Part shown: positions 52,737-61,766 of the stretch, piece by piece
Position numbering within the stretch: the first letter of the stretch is position 1
How the letters are laid out: each line of letters begins with the position of its first letter
Assembly (NCBI GenBank): GCA_035655155.1
Contig: DASRVH010000156.1
Coordinates: forward strand, 54,678 to 118,677
Source of the DNA: Lentisalinibacter sp035655155
GTDB lineage: Bacteria; Pseudomonadota; Gammaproteobacteria; Steroidobacterales; Woeseiaceae
DNA: 64,000 nucleotides
Reading direction: 5' to 3'
Program-made: the position numbers and the translations under genes
Notes under the pieces: generated by a model
Databases searched by the model: none
The model's input: only the letters and a program-made list of their open reading frames with translations
What the model was told of the DNA's origin: nothing

Positions 52737-55700
52737 GTGCGTGTTACGCATGCGCGGGCGGTAGCGGCACATCGGGCGGCAATCCGCGGCTCGGTCGCGG
52801 CAGTCGGTGCGGCCTTGCTGACCGCGATCGGCCTGTTCCCCGCCACGGCGCCGCAAGCCCAGGAGGCTGCGGCGGCCACAGAGGTCACCGCCGCACTGGT
52901 CCAGTCGCGGCTGGAGCAGGTGCAGGCCTCGGCAGCCTACGACGCCGAGACGAAGGCGGCGGCGACGGAGCAGTACCGCCGCGCGCTCGCAAACCTGGAG
53001 GCCGCGGCGGCGCACCGGCAGGCGGCGGCGCGTTTCGAGCAGGCGCAGGTGAGTGCGCCCCGGCAGACCGAGGAGATACGCCGGTCGCTCGCCGCGGCCG
53101 CCGGCCGCGATCCGCTGGCCGGACTGGATTTCGGCGAGGATGCGCCGGCGCGCGAGATCGAGCGGCGCCTGCAGCAGGAGCGCGCCGAGGTGGCCGCGGC
53201 CCAGGCGAGGCTCGCCGAGCTGGAGCAGAGCCTTGCCGCCGCGCAGACCCGACCCCAGGCGGTGCGCCAGAGGCAGGCGGGTGTGGCGCAGGAGACGAGG
53301 GAGGTTGCGGCCGGGATGAACCAGGCCGCACCCACCGACGAGAGCGATATCGTTACCCAGGCCCGCGCGTGGGCGCGGCAGACCGCGGTCCGTGCGCTGG
53401 CCGAGGAGGGCCGCAAGCTCGACCTTGAGTTCCTCAGTCTGCCCATGAGAGTGGAGTTGCTGGAGGCGCAGCGCGACGAGACCCGCCGCACGCTGGAAGC
53501 CGCGCAGGCCCGGGTTCGGGCGTTGCAGTCGGCGCTGGGCGAGCGGCGGCGGACCGAGACCGAGCGCGTGATAGGCGAGATCGACCCCGGCGAACTGGGC
53601 GAAGTCGCCGACCACCCCCTGGCCCGGGAACTGCTGGAAGGCAACCTTGCGCTGGCGGACGAGCTCGGCGAACTGACCCGGCGCCTCGAGCAGCTGACCG
53701 CCGACGACGAACGTGCCCGGGCGCGGCTGCAGTCGCTCGAACGCCGTTTCCAGAACGCGCGCCAGAAGCTGGAGGTGGCCGGCGTCAGCCCGGCGATGGG
53801 GCGCTATCTGGGAGAGGAGCGGCGCGACCTGCCGCCGCTGGCCGACTACCGCCGCGATTCCCGCGAGCGGGAGGAGCGGATTGCGGAGGCCGGTCTGCGC
53901 GACATCCGGCTGGAAGAGGCGCTGCAGCAGTATCGCGACGCGGACGCGCGCGTGGAAGATCTCCTGCAGGGCCTCCCGGCGGCAGAAGCCGGGGCGTTAC
54001 GGGGGCCGCTCGGCCGCCTGGCGAGTGTGCGTCAGGACCTGCTGCGGCAGCTGGCCGAGGTGAACGACGACTACATCCGCCTGCTGTCCGACTACGAGTA
54101 CACCGAGTCCAGGCTTTATCGCGTGGTGCAGGAGTACCGGGACTTCCTGTCCGAACGCCTGATGTGGGTGCGCAACCGGCCGACGCTGGGGCCGGCCGGC
54201 CTGCTGGGCCTGCCGGGTGAGGTCGCCGCCTTCCTGGCGCCCGGGCAATGGCTGGAGGCCGCCGAGGTCTTTCTTCTCCGCCTCACGCGCTCGCCCCTGC
54301 AGATGCTCGCCGTGCTCTCGCTGCTGGTCTTCTGGTGGCGCCTCGGCGCGCTGCGTGCCGGGCTCAGGGCGAGCGCCGCGAAGGTCGGCAAGCCGTCTGA
54401 GGATACGTTTGCGAGCACGCTGCGGGCGGTCGGCATCACACTGGTGATGACGGTGCCCTGGCCCCTGTTCACGGGGGTCACGGGTTACGAGCTCAGTGCG
54501 TCGTGGCAGGCGACGTCGGCATCCCGGGCCGTCGGCACCGCGTTGCTGCAGATCACGCCCCTGCTGTTCTTCCTGCGCGCATTCCGGATCCTGTGCACGC
54601 CGGGCGGCGTGGCCGAGGGTCATTTCCGCTGGGCGCCGGACGGACTCGCCCGGCTGCGCCGGCAGATGGATCAGCTGATGCTCACCCTGCTGGTGCCGGG
54701 CTTCGTTCTGGTGGCGGCCACGGGGTTCCAGGAGACTGCCTCCGTCGGCGCCCTGATCCAGGTCGTATTCCTGGTGCTGATCGGCGGGCTGATGGTGTTC
54801 CTCTATCGGCTGCTGGTGCCCCGTCGCGGAATCCTGAAGGCCCTGCAGCGTCGGGAGGGCGATGAGCCGGTGCTTTCCTGGCCCTGGTTCTGGCTGCTGC
54901 TGTCGCTGGCGCTGCCCGCCGCCCTGGGTCTGATGGCGCTCGCTGGCTTCCTGTATTCCGCCGGCACTCTGCTCGGCCAGCTGATCAACACGCTGTGGCT
55001 GGTCTTCGGCCTGGTACTGCTGCGCGAGCTCGTGGTGCGCTGGCTGCTGGTCATGCGCCGCCGCCTGCTCCTGCGAGAGGCGCTGCAGCGGCGCGAGGCC
55101 GCCCGCGCCGCGCGGGAGGCAGAGGGCACCGTGCCCGCGGCATCCGACGAGTCGGCAGCGGTGGCCGCCGAAACCCCGGCGGACATCGGCTCGCTCGACG
55201 CCGATACGCGAAAACTCGTCAACGTGGCGCTGGCCGTGGCCGCTTTCTTCGGATTCGGCGCCATCTGGTCCGGCATGCTGCCGGCGCTGGGCGCCTTCAG
55301 CGACATCACCCTGTGGCAGTCCGTGCAACAGGTCGGCGGCGAGGAACGGATCCGGGCGGTCACGCTCATGGACATCTTCGCCGCAGCGCTCGCCGTCCTG
55401 CTGACGGTGGTCGGCGCCCGCACCGTTCCTTCCCTGTTGGAGATCGTGCTGCGCCAGCGCCCCTCGGTGACACCGGGCAGCCGGCTTGCCTTCGCCACGC
55501 TCGCCCGCTACAGCATCGCCGGCATCGGCCTTACCTTCGTGCTGGCCACCATCGGGGTGGACTGGTCGAAGCTGCAGTGGCTGGTGGCGGCGCTGGGTGT
55601 CGGCATCGGTTTCGGGCTGCAGGAGATCGTGGCCAACTTCATCAGCGGACTGATCATCCTGATGGAGCGGCCCGTGCGGGTCGGCGATATCGTCACGGTC

Positions 55701-56186
55701 GGCGATACCAGCGGCGCCGTCACCCGCGTGCAGATCCGGGCCACGACGATTCGCACCTGGGACCGGCAGGAGCTGCTGGTGCCGAACAAGGAGTTCATCA
55801 CCGGCCGCGTGCTGAACTGGTCGCTCTCGGACGAGATCATCCGCATCTACTTCATGGTGGGCGTGGCCTACGGCAGCGACGTCGAGAAGGCGCTGGTACT
55901 GATCGAGGAGGCGGCCCGCGAGCATCCAAAGGTGCTGGACGATCCGGCGCCGCTGGTGACGTTCGAGTCCTTCGGCGACAACTCGCTGAATCTGGGTCTG
56001 CGCTGCTTCGTGCCGGCACTGGACGTGCGCCTGGAGACGAGCACGGACCTGCACCGGGCCATCAACCGCAAGTTCAACGAGGCGGGCATCGTCATCGCCT
56101 TCCCGCAGCGCGACGTGCACCTGGACACCACGAGCCCGCTGGAGATCAAACTGATGCGGGGCGCCGACGTCCCGGCGGCCGACTGA
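52737..56186 (+). CDS. MscK/KefA-like mechanosensitive channel
   Basis: 1149 residues from GTG 52737, with GCGGAGG 5 bp upstream. The signal peptide ends at APQAQEA (about 45). A long coiled periplasmic domain (about 50-490) is followed by several membrane helices (about 500-760, 830-960) and the MscS pore and beta domain: LVAALGVGIGFGLQEIVANFISGLIILMERPVRVGDIVTVGD then VPNKEFITGRVLNWSLSD. It releases solutes under hypo-osmotic stress. Length matches MscK/MscM. It ends 15 bp from the convergent thioredoxin-like gene. Confidence 0.93.
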   Translation: MRVTHARAVAAHRAAIRGSVAAVGAALLTAIGLFPATAPQAQEAAAATEVTAALVQSRLEQVQASAAYDAETKAAATEQYRRALANLEAAAAHRQAAARFEQAQVSAPRQTEEIRRSLAAAAGRDPLAGLDFGEDAPAREIERRLQQERAEVAAAQARLAELEQSLAAAQTRPQAVRQRQAGVAQETREVAAGMNQAAPTDESDIVTQARAWARQTAVRALAEEGRKLDLEFLSLPMRVELLEAQRDETRRTLEAAQARVRALQSALGERRRTETERVIGEIDPGELGEVADHPLARELLEGNLALADELGELTRRLEQLTADDERARARLQSLERRFQNARQKLEVAGVSPAMGRYLGEERRDLPPLADYRRDSREREERIAEAGLRDIRLEEALQQYRDADARVEDLLQGLPAAEAGALRGPLGRLASVRQDLLRQLAEVNDDYIRLLSDYEYTESRLYRVVQEYRDFLSERLMWVRNRPTLGPAGLLGLPGEVAAFLAPGQWLEAAEVFLLRLTRSPLQMLAVLSLLVFWWRLGALRAGLRASAAKVGKPSEDTFASTLRAVGITLVMTVPWPLFTGVTGYELSASWQATSASRAVGTALLQITPLLFFLRAFRILCTPGGVAEGHFRWAPDGLARLRRQMDQLMLTLLVPGFVLVAATGFQETASVGALIQVVFLVLIGGLMVFLYRLLVPRRGILKALQRREGDEPVLSWPWFWLLLSLALPAALGLMALAGFLYSAGTLLGQLINTLWLVFGLVLLRELVVRWLLVMRRRLLLREALQRREAARAAREAEGTVPAASDESAAVAAETPADIGSLDADTRKLVNVALAVAAFFGFGAIWSGMLPALGAFSDITLWQSVQQVGGEERIRAVTLMDIFAAALAVLLTVVGARTVPSLLEIVLRQRPSVTPGSRLAFATLARYSIAGIGLTFVLATIGVDWSKLQWLVAALGVGIGFGLQEIVANFISGLIILMERPVRVGDIVTVGDTSGAVTRVQIRATTIRTWDRQELLVPNKEFITGRVLNWSLSDEIIRIYFMVGVAYGSDVEKALVLIEEAAREHPKVLDDPAPLVTFESFGDNSLNLGLRCFVPALDVRLETSTDLHRAINRKFNEAGIVIAFPQRDVHLDTTSPLEIKLMRGADVPAAD

Positions 56187-56201
56187 GGCCCGGGCGGGGA
56201 A

Positions 56202-56771
56202 TCAATCCGGCTCGTTGCCCGGCTTCCACTTGATGTTGCAGCCGATGCTCGGCTTCTGCGGCTCGGGCACCGGCCGCCCCTCCAGCACGGCGTCCAGGGC
56301 GACACGGAGGTCGGCGCCGGTCACCGGCTCGTCGTTGCCGGGCCTGCTGTCGTCCAGCTGGCCCCGGTAGGCCAGACGACGGTCGGCGTCGAAGACAAAG
56401 AAGTCCGGCGTGCACGCAGCGCCGTAGGCCTTCGCCACCGACTGATCCTCGTCCACCAGGTAGGGGAAGCTGTAGTCCCACTCGGCCGCCTCCTCGCGCA
56501 TCTTCGCCGGGCTGTCGTCCGGATGCGTCGATGCGTCGTTGCTGTTGATGCCGAACACCGCCACGTCGCGCAGCGTGTAGTCCCGCGCCAGCCGGGCGAG
56601 CTCCCCGCGCACGTGTTTCACGTAAGGGCAGTGATTGCAGATGAACATGACCAGCACGGCGGGCGCGTCCGCGGCATCCGCCAGTGAGTGCTCGGCCCCC
56701 TCGCAATCCGGCAGGGTGAAGGCCGGGGCTTCTCTGCCCAGCGGCAGCATGCGGGATTCTGTCAGCGCCAT
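56202..56771 (-). CDS. Thioredoxin-like (redoxin) family protein
   Basis: 189 residues. The active-site CNHCPYV (45-51, CxxC) follows VLVMFI, and the protein has the AhpC/TSA-like insertion GINSNDASTHPDDSP, FPYLVDE and CTPDFFVFDADRRLAYRGQLDDSRP. The C-terminal SIGCNIKWKPGNE is a marker of a conserved redoxin group. No signal peptide, so it is cytoplasmic. Function is probably thiol redox or peroxide handling; the substrate is unknown. Confidence 0.92.
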   Translation of the reverse strand: MALTESRMLPLGREAPAFTLPDCEGAEHSLADAADAPAVLVMFICNHCPYVKHVRGELARLARDYTLRDVAVFGINSNDASTHPDDSPAKMREEAAEWDYSFPYLVDEDQSVAKAYGAACTPDFFVFDADRRLAYRGQLDDSRPGNDEPVTGADLRVALDAVLEGRPVPEPQKPSIGCNIKWKPGNEPD

Positions 56772-56943
56772 CGCTCGTGTCTCCTGTCAGCGTCTCGTTA
56801 CGGCGTACCGGGTCATGGTAGCAGTGCCGCCACCTGCATCCGAAGCCTGCAGCGGCACGAAACACTCCCCTGCATGCCGGAGAGGTGTGGACCAGGCCGG
56901 GTTTGGCCGGATCGTTGGGTCTGTTGAGAGGGCGACACAGGAC

Positions 56944-58242
56944 ATGAGGATAGCGGTCATCGGTGCGGGCGTGTCGGGACTGGTCGCGGCACGCGGACTC
57001 GCCGCCGAGCACGAGGTGGTGGTGTTCGAGGCCTCGGACCGGCCCGGCGGACATACCCATACGGTCGACGTGGAGGCGCCCGAGGGCACGCTCGCGATCG
57101 ACACCGGCTTCATCGTCTACAACGAGCGCAATTACCCGGAGTTCGTGAAGCTGCTGGCCGAACTGGGCGTGGAGAGCCAGCCCACCGCCATGAGCTTCAG
57201 CGTGCAGTGCGAGCGCAGCGGCCTCGAGTACTGCGGCAGTTCCATGAACGGGATCTTCGCCCAGCGCCGAAACCTGTTGCGCCCGGGCTTCTATCGCATG
57301 CTGCGCGACATTCTGCGCTTCAACGAGGAGGGCACGGCGCTCGCCCGCTCGTCCGCGCCGCAGGGCGAGGAGCTGACCGTCGGCGAGTACCTGGAGTATA
57401 ACGGCTACTCGGCGGCGTTCCGCGAACAGTATCTGCTGCCGATGGCAGCGGCCATCTGGTCCGCCTCGCCGGACCGGGTGGGGGATTTCCCGCTCGCCTA
57501 TCTCGCCCGCTTCTTCGACCACCACGGCCTCATGCAGCTGACGGACCGGCCACGGTGGCGGGTTATCCGGGGCGGCTCGCGGCAGTACCTGGAGCCCCTG
57601 ATGCGCTCGTACGCCCGCAACCTGCGGCTGGCGACGCCGGTCCAGAGCGTGGCCCGGGATCGCGACGGCGTCACCGTGACGCCGCGGGGAGCGCCGCCCG
57701 AGCGCTTCGATTACGCCGTGCTCGCCTGCCACAGCGACCAGGCACTGGCCATGCTCGCGGACCCCAGCGACGCCGAGCGGGAGGTGCTGGGCGCCATCGG
57801 CTATCAGCCGAACGAGGCCGTGCTGCACACCGACGACCGTCTGCTGCCGCGCCGGCGCCGGGCCTGGGCGGCGTGGAACTACCACCGGTCCCGGCAGCCG
57901 CAGCGCCGCGTCGCGGTAACCTACAGCATGAACATTCTGCAGTCCCTGCCGACGGAGACCCAGTATCTGGTGACGCTGAACCGCAGTGCCGACATCGATC
58001 CCGCGAAGATCATCCGCCGCATCGATTACGATCATCCGGTCTACGACGTCCCCTCCGTCGAGGCCCGCGGACGGCGGCGGCAGATCAGCGGCGTCAATCG
58101 CACCGCCTACTGCGGCGCCTACTGGGGTTTCGGTTTCCACGAGGACGGCGTGCAGAGCGCGCTGGCGGCGGTCGAGGACGTGCGCGGCAGCCGCCGGGAG
58201 CAGATGAGCGATGCAGAGCTGTATCTATCGCGGGTGGGTTAG
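56944..58242 (+). CDS. FAD-dependent amine-oxidase-like desaturase/oxidoreductase
   Basis: 432 residues. The dinucleotide site is AVIGAGVSGLVAARGLAAEHEVVVFEA (4-30), followed by RPGGHTHTVD and IDTGFIVYNERNYPEF, and a C-terminal AYCGAYWGFGFHEDGVQSA closing the flavin site. This COG2907 group is usually encoded with DUF1365 and a cyclopropane-synthase-like methyltransferase, as here. In Rhodobacter such a set has been tied to methylated and furan fatty acids, with this enzyme as the desaturase; I infer a similar role. It overlaps the next gene by 32 bp. Confidence 0.9.
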   Translation: MRIAVIGAGVSGLVAARGLAAEHEVVVFEASDRPGGHTHTVDVEAPEGTLAIDTGFIVYNERNYPEFVKLLAELGVESQPTAMSFSVQCERSGLEYCGSSMNGIFAQRRNLLRPGFYRMLRDILRFNEEGTALARSSAPQGEELTVGEYLEYNGYSAAFREQYLLPMAAAIWSASPDRVGDFPLAYLARFFDHHGLMQLTDRPRWRVIRGGSRQYLEPLMRSYARNLRLATPVQSVARDRDGVTVTPRGAPPERFDYAVLACHSDQALAMLADPSDAEREVLGAIGYQPNEAVLHTDDRLLPRRRRAWAAWNYHRSRQPQRRVAVTYSMNILQSLPTETQYLVTLNRSADIDPAKIIRRIDYDHPVYDVPSVEARGRRRQISGVNRTAYCGAYWGFGFHEDGVQSALAAVEDVRGSRREQMSDAELYLSRVG

Positions 58243-58966
58243 GCACCGCCGCTACGGCGAGCCGGAGCACGACTTCCGCTACCGCCTGTTCATGGTGTTC
58301 CTGGACCTGCAGGAGCTGGACCGGCTGCGCGGGCGCCTGCTGCTCTGGTCGGCGCGCCGATTTGCCCCCGTGCGCTTCCGGCGCGACGACCATCTCGGCG
58401 ACCGGTCTCGGCCTCTCGACGAGTGCGTCCGCGAACTCGTCGCCGCGCGCACGGGCCGCCGCCCCGGGGGGCGAATATTCCTGCTGTCCCATCTCGCCTA
58501 CTTCGGTCATTCCTTCAATCCGGTCAGCATCTATTACTGCATGGGCGCGGGCGATGACGAGATGGAGGCCGTCGTCCTTGAGGTGAACAACACGCCCTGG
58601 GGCGAGCAGCACTGCTACGTGCTGGCCGGCGATTCGCTGCGCCCGGCCGCGGGCGGCCGCCGCGCCGGCTTCGACAAGGACTTTCACGTCTCCCCCTTCC
58701 TGCCGATGGACATGCGCTACCAGTGCTACTTTTCGCGCCCGGGAGAGATGCTGTCCGTGGCCATGAACGACTTCCAGGACGGCGAGCTGCGCCTGCAGGC
58801 CTCGATGGTGCTGCGCCGCCGGCCGCTCACCGGCCGCGAGCTGGCAGTGGCCCTGTTGCGCTATCCTTTCATGACGCTGAAGGTCGTGGCGGGCATCCAC
58901 TGGGAGGCGCTGCGCCTGTGGCTGAAGCGGGCCCGCTACGTCCCGCACCCCGGAAAAACCGTATAA
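58211..58966 (+). CDS. DUF1365 protein
   Basis: 251 residues: YRGWVRHRRYGEPEHDFRYRLFMVFLDLQELDRL at the N-terminus, LLSHLAYFGHSFNPVSIYYC near 95-114, EVNNTPWGEQHCYVL and FDKDFHVSPFLPMDMRYQCYF, all diagnostic of DUF1365. Biochemical function is unknown; its fixed place between the FAD enzyme and the methyltransferase implies a step or scaffold in acyl-chain modification. It starts inside the FAD enzyme gene. A REP arm and an A-rich tandem tract follow the stop. Confidence 0.92.
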   Translation: MQSCIYRGWVRHRRYGEPEHDFRYRLFMVFLDLQELDRLRGRLLLWSARRFAPVRFRRDDHLGDRSRPLDECVRELVAARTGRRPGGRIFLLSHLAYFGHSFNPVSIYYCMGAGDDEMEAVVLEVNNTPWGEQHCYVLAGDSLRPAAGGRRAGFDKDFHVSPFLPMDMRYQCYFSRPGEMLSVAMNDFQDGELRLQASMVLRRRPLTGRELAVALLRYPFMTLKVVAGIHWEALRLWLKRARYVPHPGKTV

Positions 58967-58968
58967 AT

Positions 58969-58990
58969 GCAGGAGGGCCTTCAGGCCCGA
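58969..58990 (+). repeat. REP-like single arm
   Basis: GCAGGAGGGCCTTCAGGCCC then GA, the same palindrome as at 18474 and 19290, with GCAGG in place of GTAGG. It starts 3 bp after the DUF1365 stop. Confidence 0.75.
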
Positions 58991-59037
58991 AACCGAATAC
59001 CGAAACCGAAAACCGAAAACCAAAAACCAAAACCCTC
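58988..59037 (+). repeat. Short degenerate tandem repeat, (A)CCGAAA-type
   Basis: About seven imperfect units of ACCGAAA/ACCAAAA in 50 bp, fused to the REP arm and ending 8 bp before the methyltransferase ATG. C and A dominate, and no Shine-Dalgarno is seen in the remaining gap. Confidence 0.7.
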
Positions 59038-59045
59038 ACCGACTC

Positions 59046-60323
59046 ATGAGACACCACGACATCGCCATCGCCGCCAAAGACCGCCGGGAACGGAAACTGC
59101 CGTGGAGCGATTCGCTGGCCCGCCGCGGCCTGCTCGGCCGCCTGAACAGCGTCCGTCGCGGCCGGATGGTCGTGCGTGAAGGCGGGCGGGAGCACCGTTT
59201 TGGTGCGCCGACCGCCGATTGCCCCCTGGACGTCACCGTGGACATCCTGGATCCGCGCGCCTGGGCGGAGATCGCGCTGGGCGGCGCGCTCGGCGCCGGC
59301 GAGGCGTACATGCGCGGCTGGTGGAAGGCCGACGATCTGACCGGCGTGGTGCGGCTGTTCCTGGTGAACCGGGACGTGCTGGAAAGCATGGACGGCGGTG
59401 CCGCCCGTCTGCTGCACCCGGTGTTCCGCCTGGCCCATCGGCTGAACCGCAACACCCGCCGTGGCAGCCGCCGCAACATCCAGGCTCACTACGACCTGGG
59501 CGACGATCTGTTCAGCCTGTTCCTCGACGACACCATGATGTACTCGGCGGCCGTGTTCGACGACGAGCACACCACGCTGGAGCAGGCCTCGCGGAACAAG
59601 ATCCGCCTGCTGTGCGAGAAACTGGACCTCGCGCCGGGGCACCGGCTGCTGGAGATCGGCAGCGGCTGGGGCGCGCTGGCCGTCCACGCCGCGAAGGAGT
59701 ACGGCTGCCGGGTCACCACGGTCACCCTCTCCGACAATCAGCTGAACGCAGCGAGGCGGCGCGCGGAGGCGGAGGGCGTTGCCGACCGGGTCGACGTTCG
59801 GCTCTGCGACTACCGGGACCTCGAGGGTACCTGGGACCGGATCGTCTCCGTCGAGATGCTGGAGGCGGTCGGCCATGAGTACTTCACCACCTATTTCCGC
59901 AAGGTGGACGACCTGCTCGCCGACGACGGGCTTATGGTGCTGCAGACGATTACCATTGCCGACCAGAACTACGAGCACGCCCGCCGCTCGGTGGATTTCA
60001 TCAAGCGCTACATCTTCCCCGGCGGCGGCCTGCCCTCCGTCACGGCCATGCTCGACATCATGACACGCGCGACCTCGCTCCGGCTCTGCGACCTGCAGGA
60101 GATCGGCTTCGACTACGCCCGCACGCTGGCCGAATGGCGCCGGCGCTTCATGGCGAACCTGCCCGCGGTGCGCGAGCTGGGCTATTCGGACGTGTTCATC
60201 CGCATGTGGGAGTACTACCTCTGCTATTGCGAGGGTGGCTTCCGCGAGCGCGCCATCGGCGACGTCCAGATGGTGCTCGGCAAGCCCGGCAATCGCAGTC
60301 CGCTCGGTGGTTACCGCCCGTGA
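59046..60323 (+). CDS. cfa: Cyclopropane-fatty-acyl-phospholipid synthase family methyltransferase
   Basis: 425 residues. The N-terminal CFA domain (to about 130, ending FRLAHRLNRNTRRGSRRNIQAHYDLGDDLF) is followed by DDTMMYSAAVF and the SAM site RLLEIGSGWGALAVHAA, VTLSDNQLNAA, VSVEMLEAVGHEYF and a C-terminal ATSLRLCDLQEIGFDYARTLAEWRRRF. It methylates acyl-chain double bonds, either closing a cyclopropane ring or giving a methylated unsaturated chain. With the FAD and DUF1365 neighbours the second outcome is plausible. Start ATG 59046 has no clear ribosome site. Confidence 0.92.
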   Translation: MRHHDIAIAAKDRRERKLPWSDSLARRGLLGRLNSVRRGRMVVREGGREHRFGAPTADCPLDVTVDILDPRAWAEIALGGALGAGEAYMRGWWKADDLTGVVRLFLVNRDVLESMDGGAARLLHPVFRLAHRLNRNTRRGSRRNIQAHYDLGDDLFSLFLDDTMMYSAAVFDDEHTTLEQASRNKIRLLCEKLDLAPGHRLLEIGSGWGALAVHAAKEYGCRVTTVTLSDNQLNAARRRAEAEGVADRVDVRLCDYRDLEGTWDRIVSVEMLEAVGHEYFTTYFRKVDDLLADDGLMVLQTITIADQNYEHARRSVDFIKRYIFPGGGLPSVTAMLDIMTRATSLRLCDLQEIGFDYARTLAEWRRRFMANLPAVRELGYSDVFIRMWEYYLCYCEGGFRERAIGDVQMVLGKPGNRSPLGGYRP

Positions 60324-60354
60324 CGCGGCGCCGGAATCTCGAGCAGAGGAATCG

Positions 60355-61605
60355 ATGGCGATGAGGAAACGGCGCATCGTCATCGTCGGCGCCGGTTTCG
60401 CGGGACTGGCCGCCGCCACCGCGATTTCCCGGCGCTACGCGGTGACCGTGGTAGACCCGAACTCCGCGTTCGACTGGACGCCGAACATCCACGAGATCCT
60501 CTCGGGTGTGAAGAGCCGGCGCGACGTTCAGCTCGACAGCCGCGCCCTGGTGGAGAATGCCGGCCACCGCTTCCTGGAGGACGCGGTGGAGCGGCTGGAC
60601 ACGGGCGCCCGCCGGGTCCATACGGCGACCGGCGCGGCGCTGGACTACGACGCCTGCCTGCTGGCGCCGGGCGGGATCAGGGCGCGCGGCCGCATAGCGG
60701 GTGCCGCGCACCATGCGGTCGAATTCCGGCATGCCGACGATGCGGCGGTCATTGGGGAGCGGCTGACCGCGATCGCCGGGCGCGGCCGTGCTGCGCCGGC
60801 GTCCGTGGCGATCATCGGCGGCGGTATCTCCGGCGTCGAGGCCCTCGGCGAGATGCTGCGCCGATACCGTGACGAGGAGGGTTTCACCGTCCACGTGGTC
60901 GAGCGCGAGCCGGAGATCCTGCCGGGCCTGCCGGCGGCGCTGGCCGCAGACATACGCGAGCGCTGCGCCGGGTTGCCGGTCCGATGGCACACCGGCGCAG
61001 CCGTATCCCGCCTCACCGCGAGATCCGTCGTCCTGTCTTCCGGCGAGCGCCTCCCGGCGGATCTCGCCATCTGGTCGGCAGGCCTGGCGCCGCCGCCCTT
61101 CCTGGCGGACTCGGGGCTGATCCCTGCCGGGCGGCCCCGGTCGAGCTGGGTGCCCGTGCGGCAGACGCTGCAGACCGAGGTGTCTCCCGCCCTGTTCGTG
61201 GCGGGCGACTGTGCAGGCCTGCCCGAGCCGCTGCGCAAGCAGGCCTACCACGCGCTGGACATGGGCGAGTATGCCGCCTGGAATCTGCAGCATTTCCTGC
61301 GTGGTCGGCCGCTGAGGCCCTTTCGCCCGGCGCACAAGCCGCTGTTGATCTCGCTCGGCGACCTGGACACCTACCTCGTGGCCGGCGAGAGGGTGCTGGC
61401 GAGCCCGTTGCTGGCGGCCGCCAAGGAAGGGGTCTACCAGTACTACATGACCAGCCTCTCCCTCGGCTTGCCCGCACCGCGCCTCGCGGCCGGCCTGCTC
61501 TCCCGCGCGACAAACGCTCTGCGCAAACAGGTGTTGCCAGAAGCGTTCTCGTGTGCAAGTCTTGCCCGGGTCCGGGGGAGCCGCATCGTCAGCGCCGCCG
61601 ACTAG
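60355..61605 (+). CDS. NDH-2-like FAD/NAD(P) oxidoreductase
   Basis: 416 residues of the type II NADH dehydrogenase-like family. The FAD site is RIVIVGAGFAGLAAATAI (7-24), the NAD site VAIIGGGISGVEALGEM (about 150-166), and FVAGDCAGLPEP closes the flavin site. The C-terminal amphipathic region (LGLPAPRLAAGLLSRATNALRKQ) could attach it to the membrane. AGAGGAA lies before ATG 60355; ATG 60361 is an alternative. It is 31 bp after the methyltransferase and probably co-transcribed, perhaps giving electrons or draining them from the modification pathway (inferred). Confidence 0.85.
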   Translation: MAMRKRRIVIVGAGFAGLAAATAISRRYAVTVVDPNSAFDWTPNIHEILSGVKSRRDVQLDSRALVENAGHRFLEDAVERLDTGARRVHTATGAALDYDACLLAPGGIRARGRIAGAAHHAVEFRHADDAAVIGERLTAIAGRGRAAPASVAIIGGGISGVEALGEMLRRYRDEEGFTVHVVEREPEILPGLPAALAADIRERCAGLPVRWHTGAAVSRLTARSVVLSSGERLPADLAIWSAGLAPPPFLADSGLIPAGRPRSSWVPVRQTLQTEVSPALFVAGDCAGLPEPLRKQAYHALDMGEYAAWNLQHFLRGRPLRPFRPAHKPLLISLGDLDTYLVAGERVLASPLLAAAKEGVYQYYMTSLSLGLPAPRLAAGLLSRATNALRKQVLPEAFSCASLARVRGSRIVSAAD

Positions 61606-61766
61606 CACCTGGCGCTCAGGCGTCATATAGGTGAAATCCGTCAGTGACCTGCGCCGCATACGGACGGGCGGTCGCTGAGGGGGGTGCTACGCTCAGTCGG
61701 ACACGCTGCGCGGGGATAGCTCGCAGCGGCAGCACAACAAGCTGAAAAGATTCGATGAGGGGTCCT

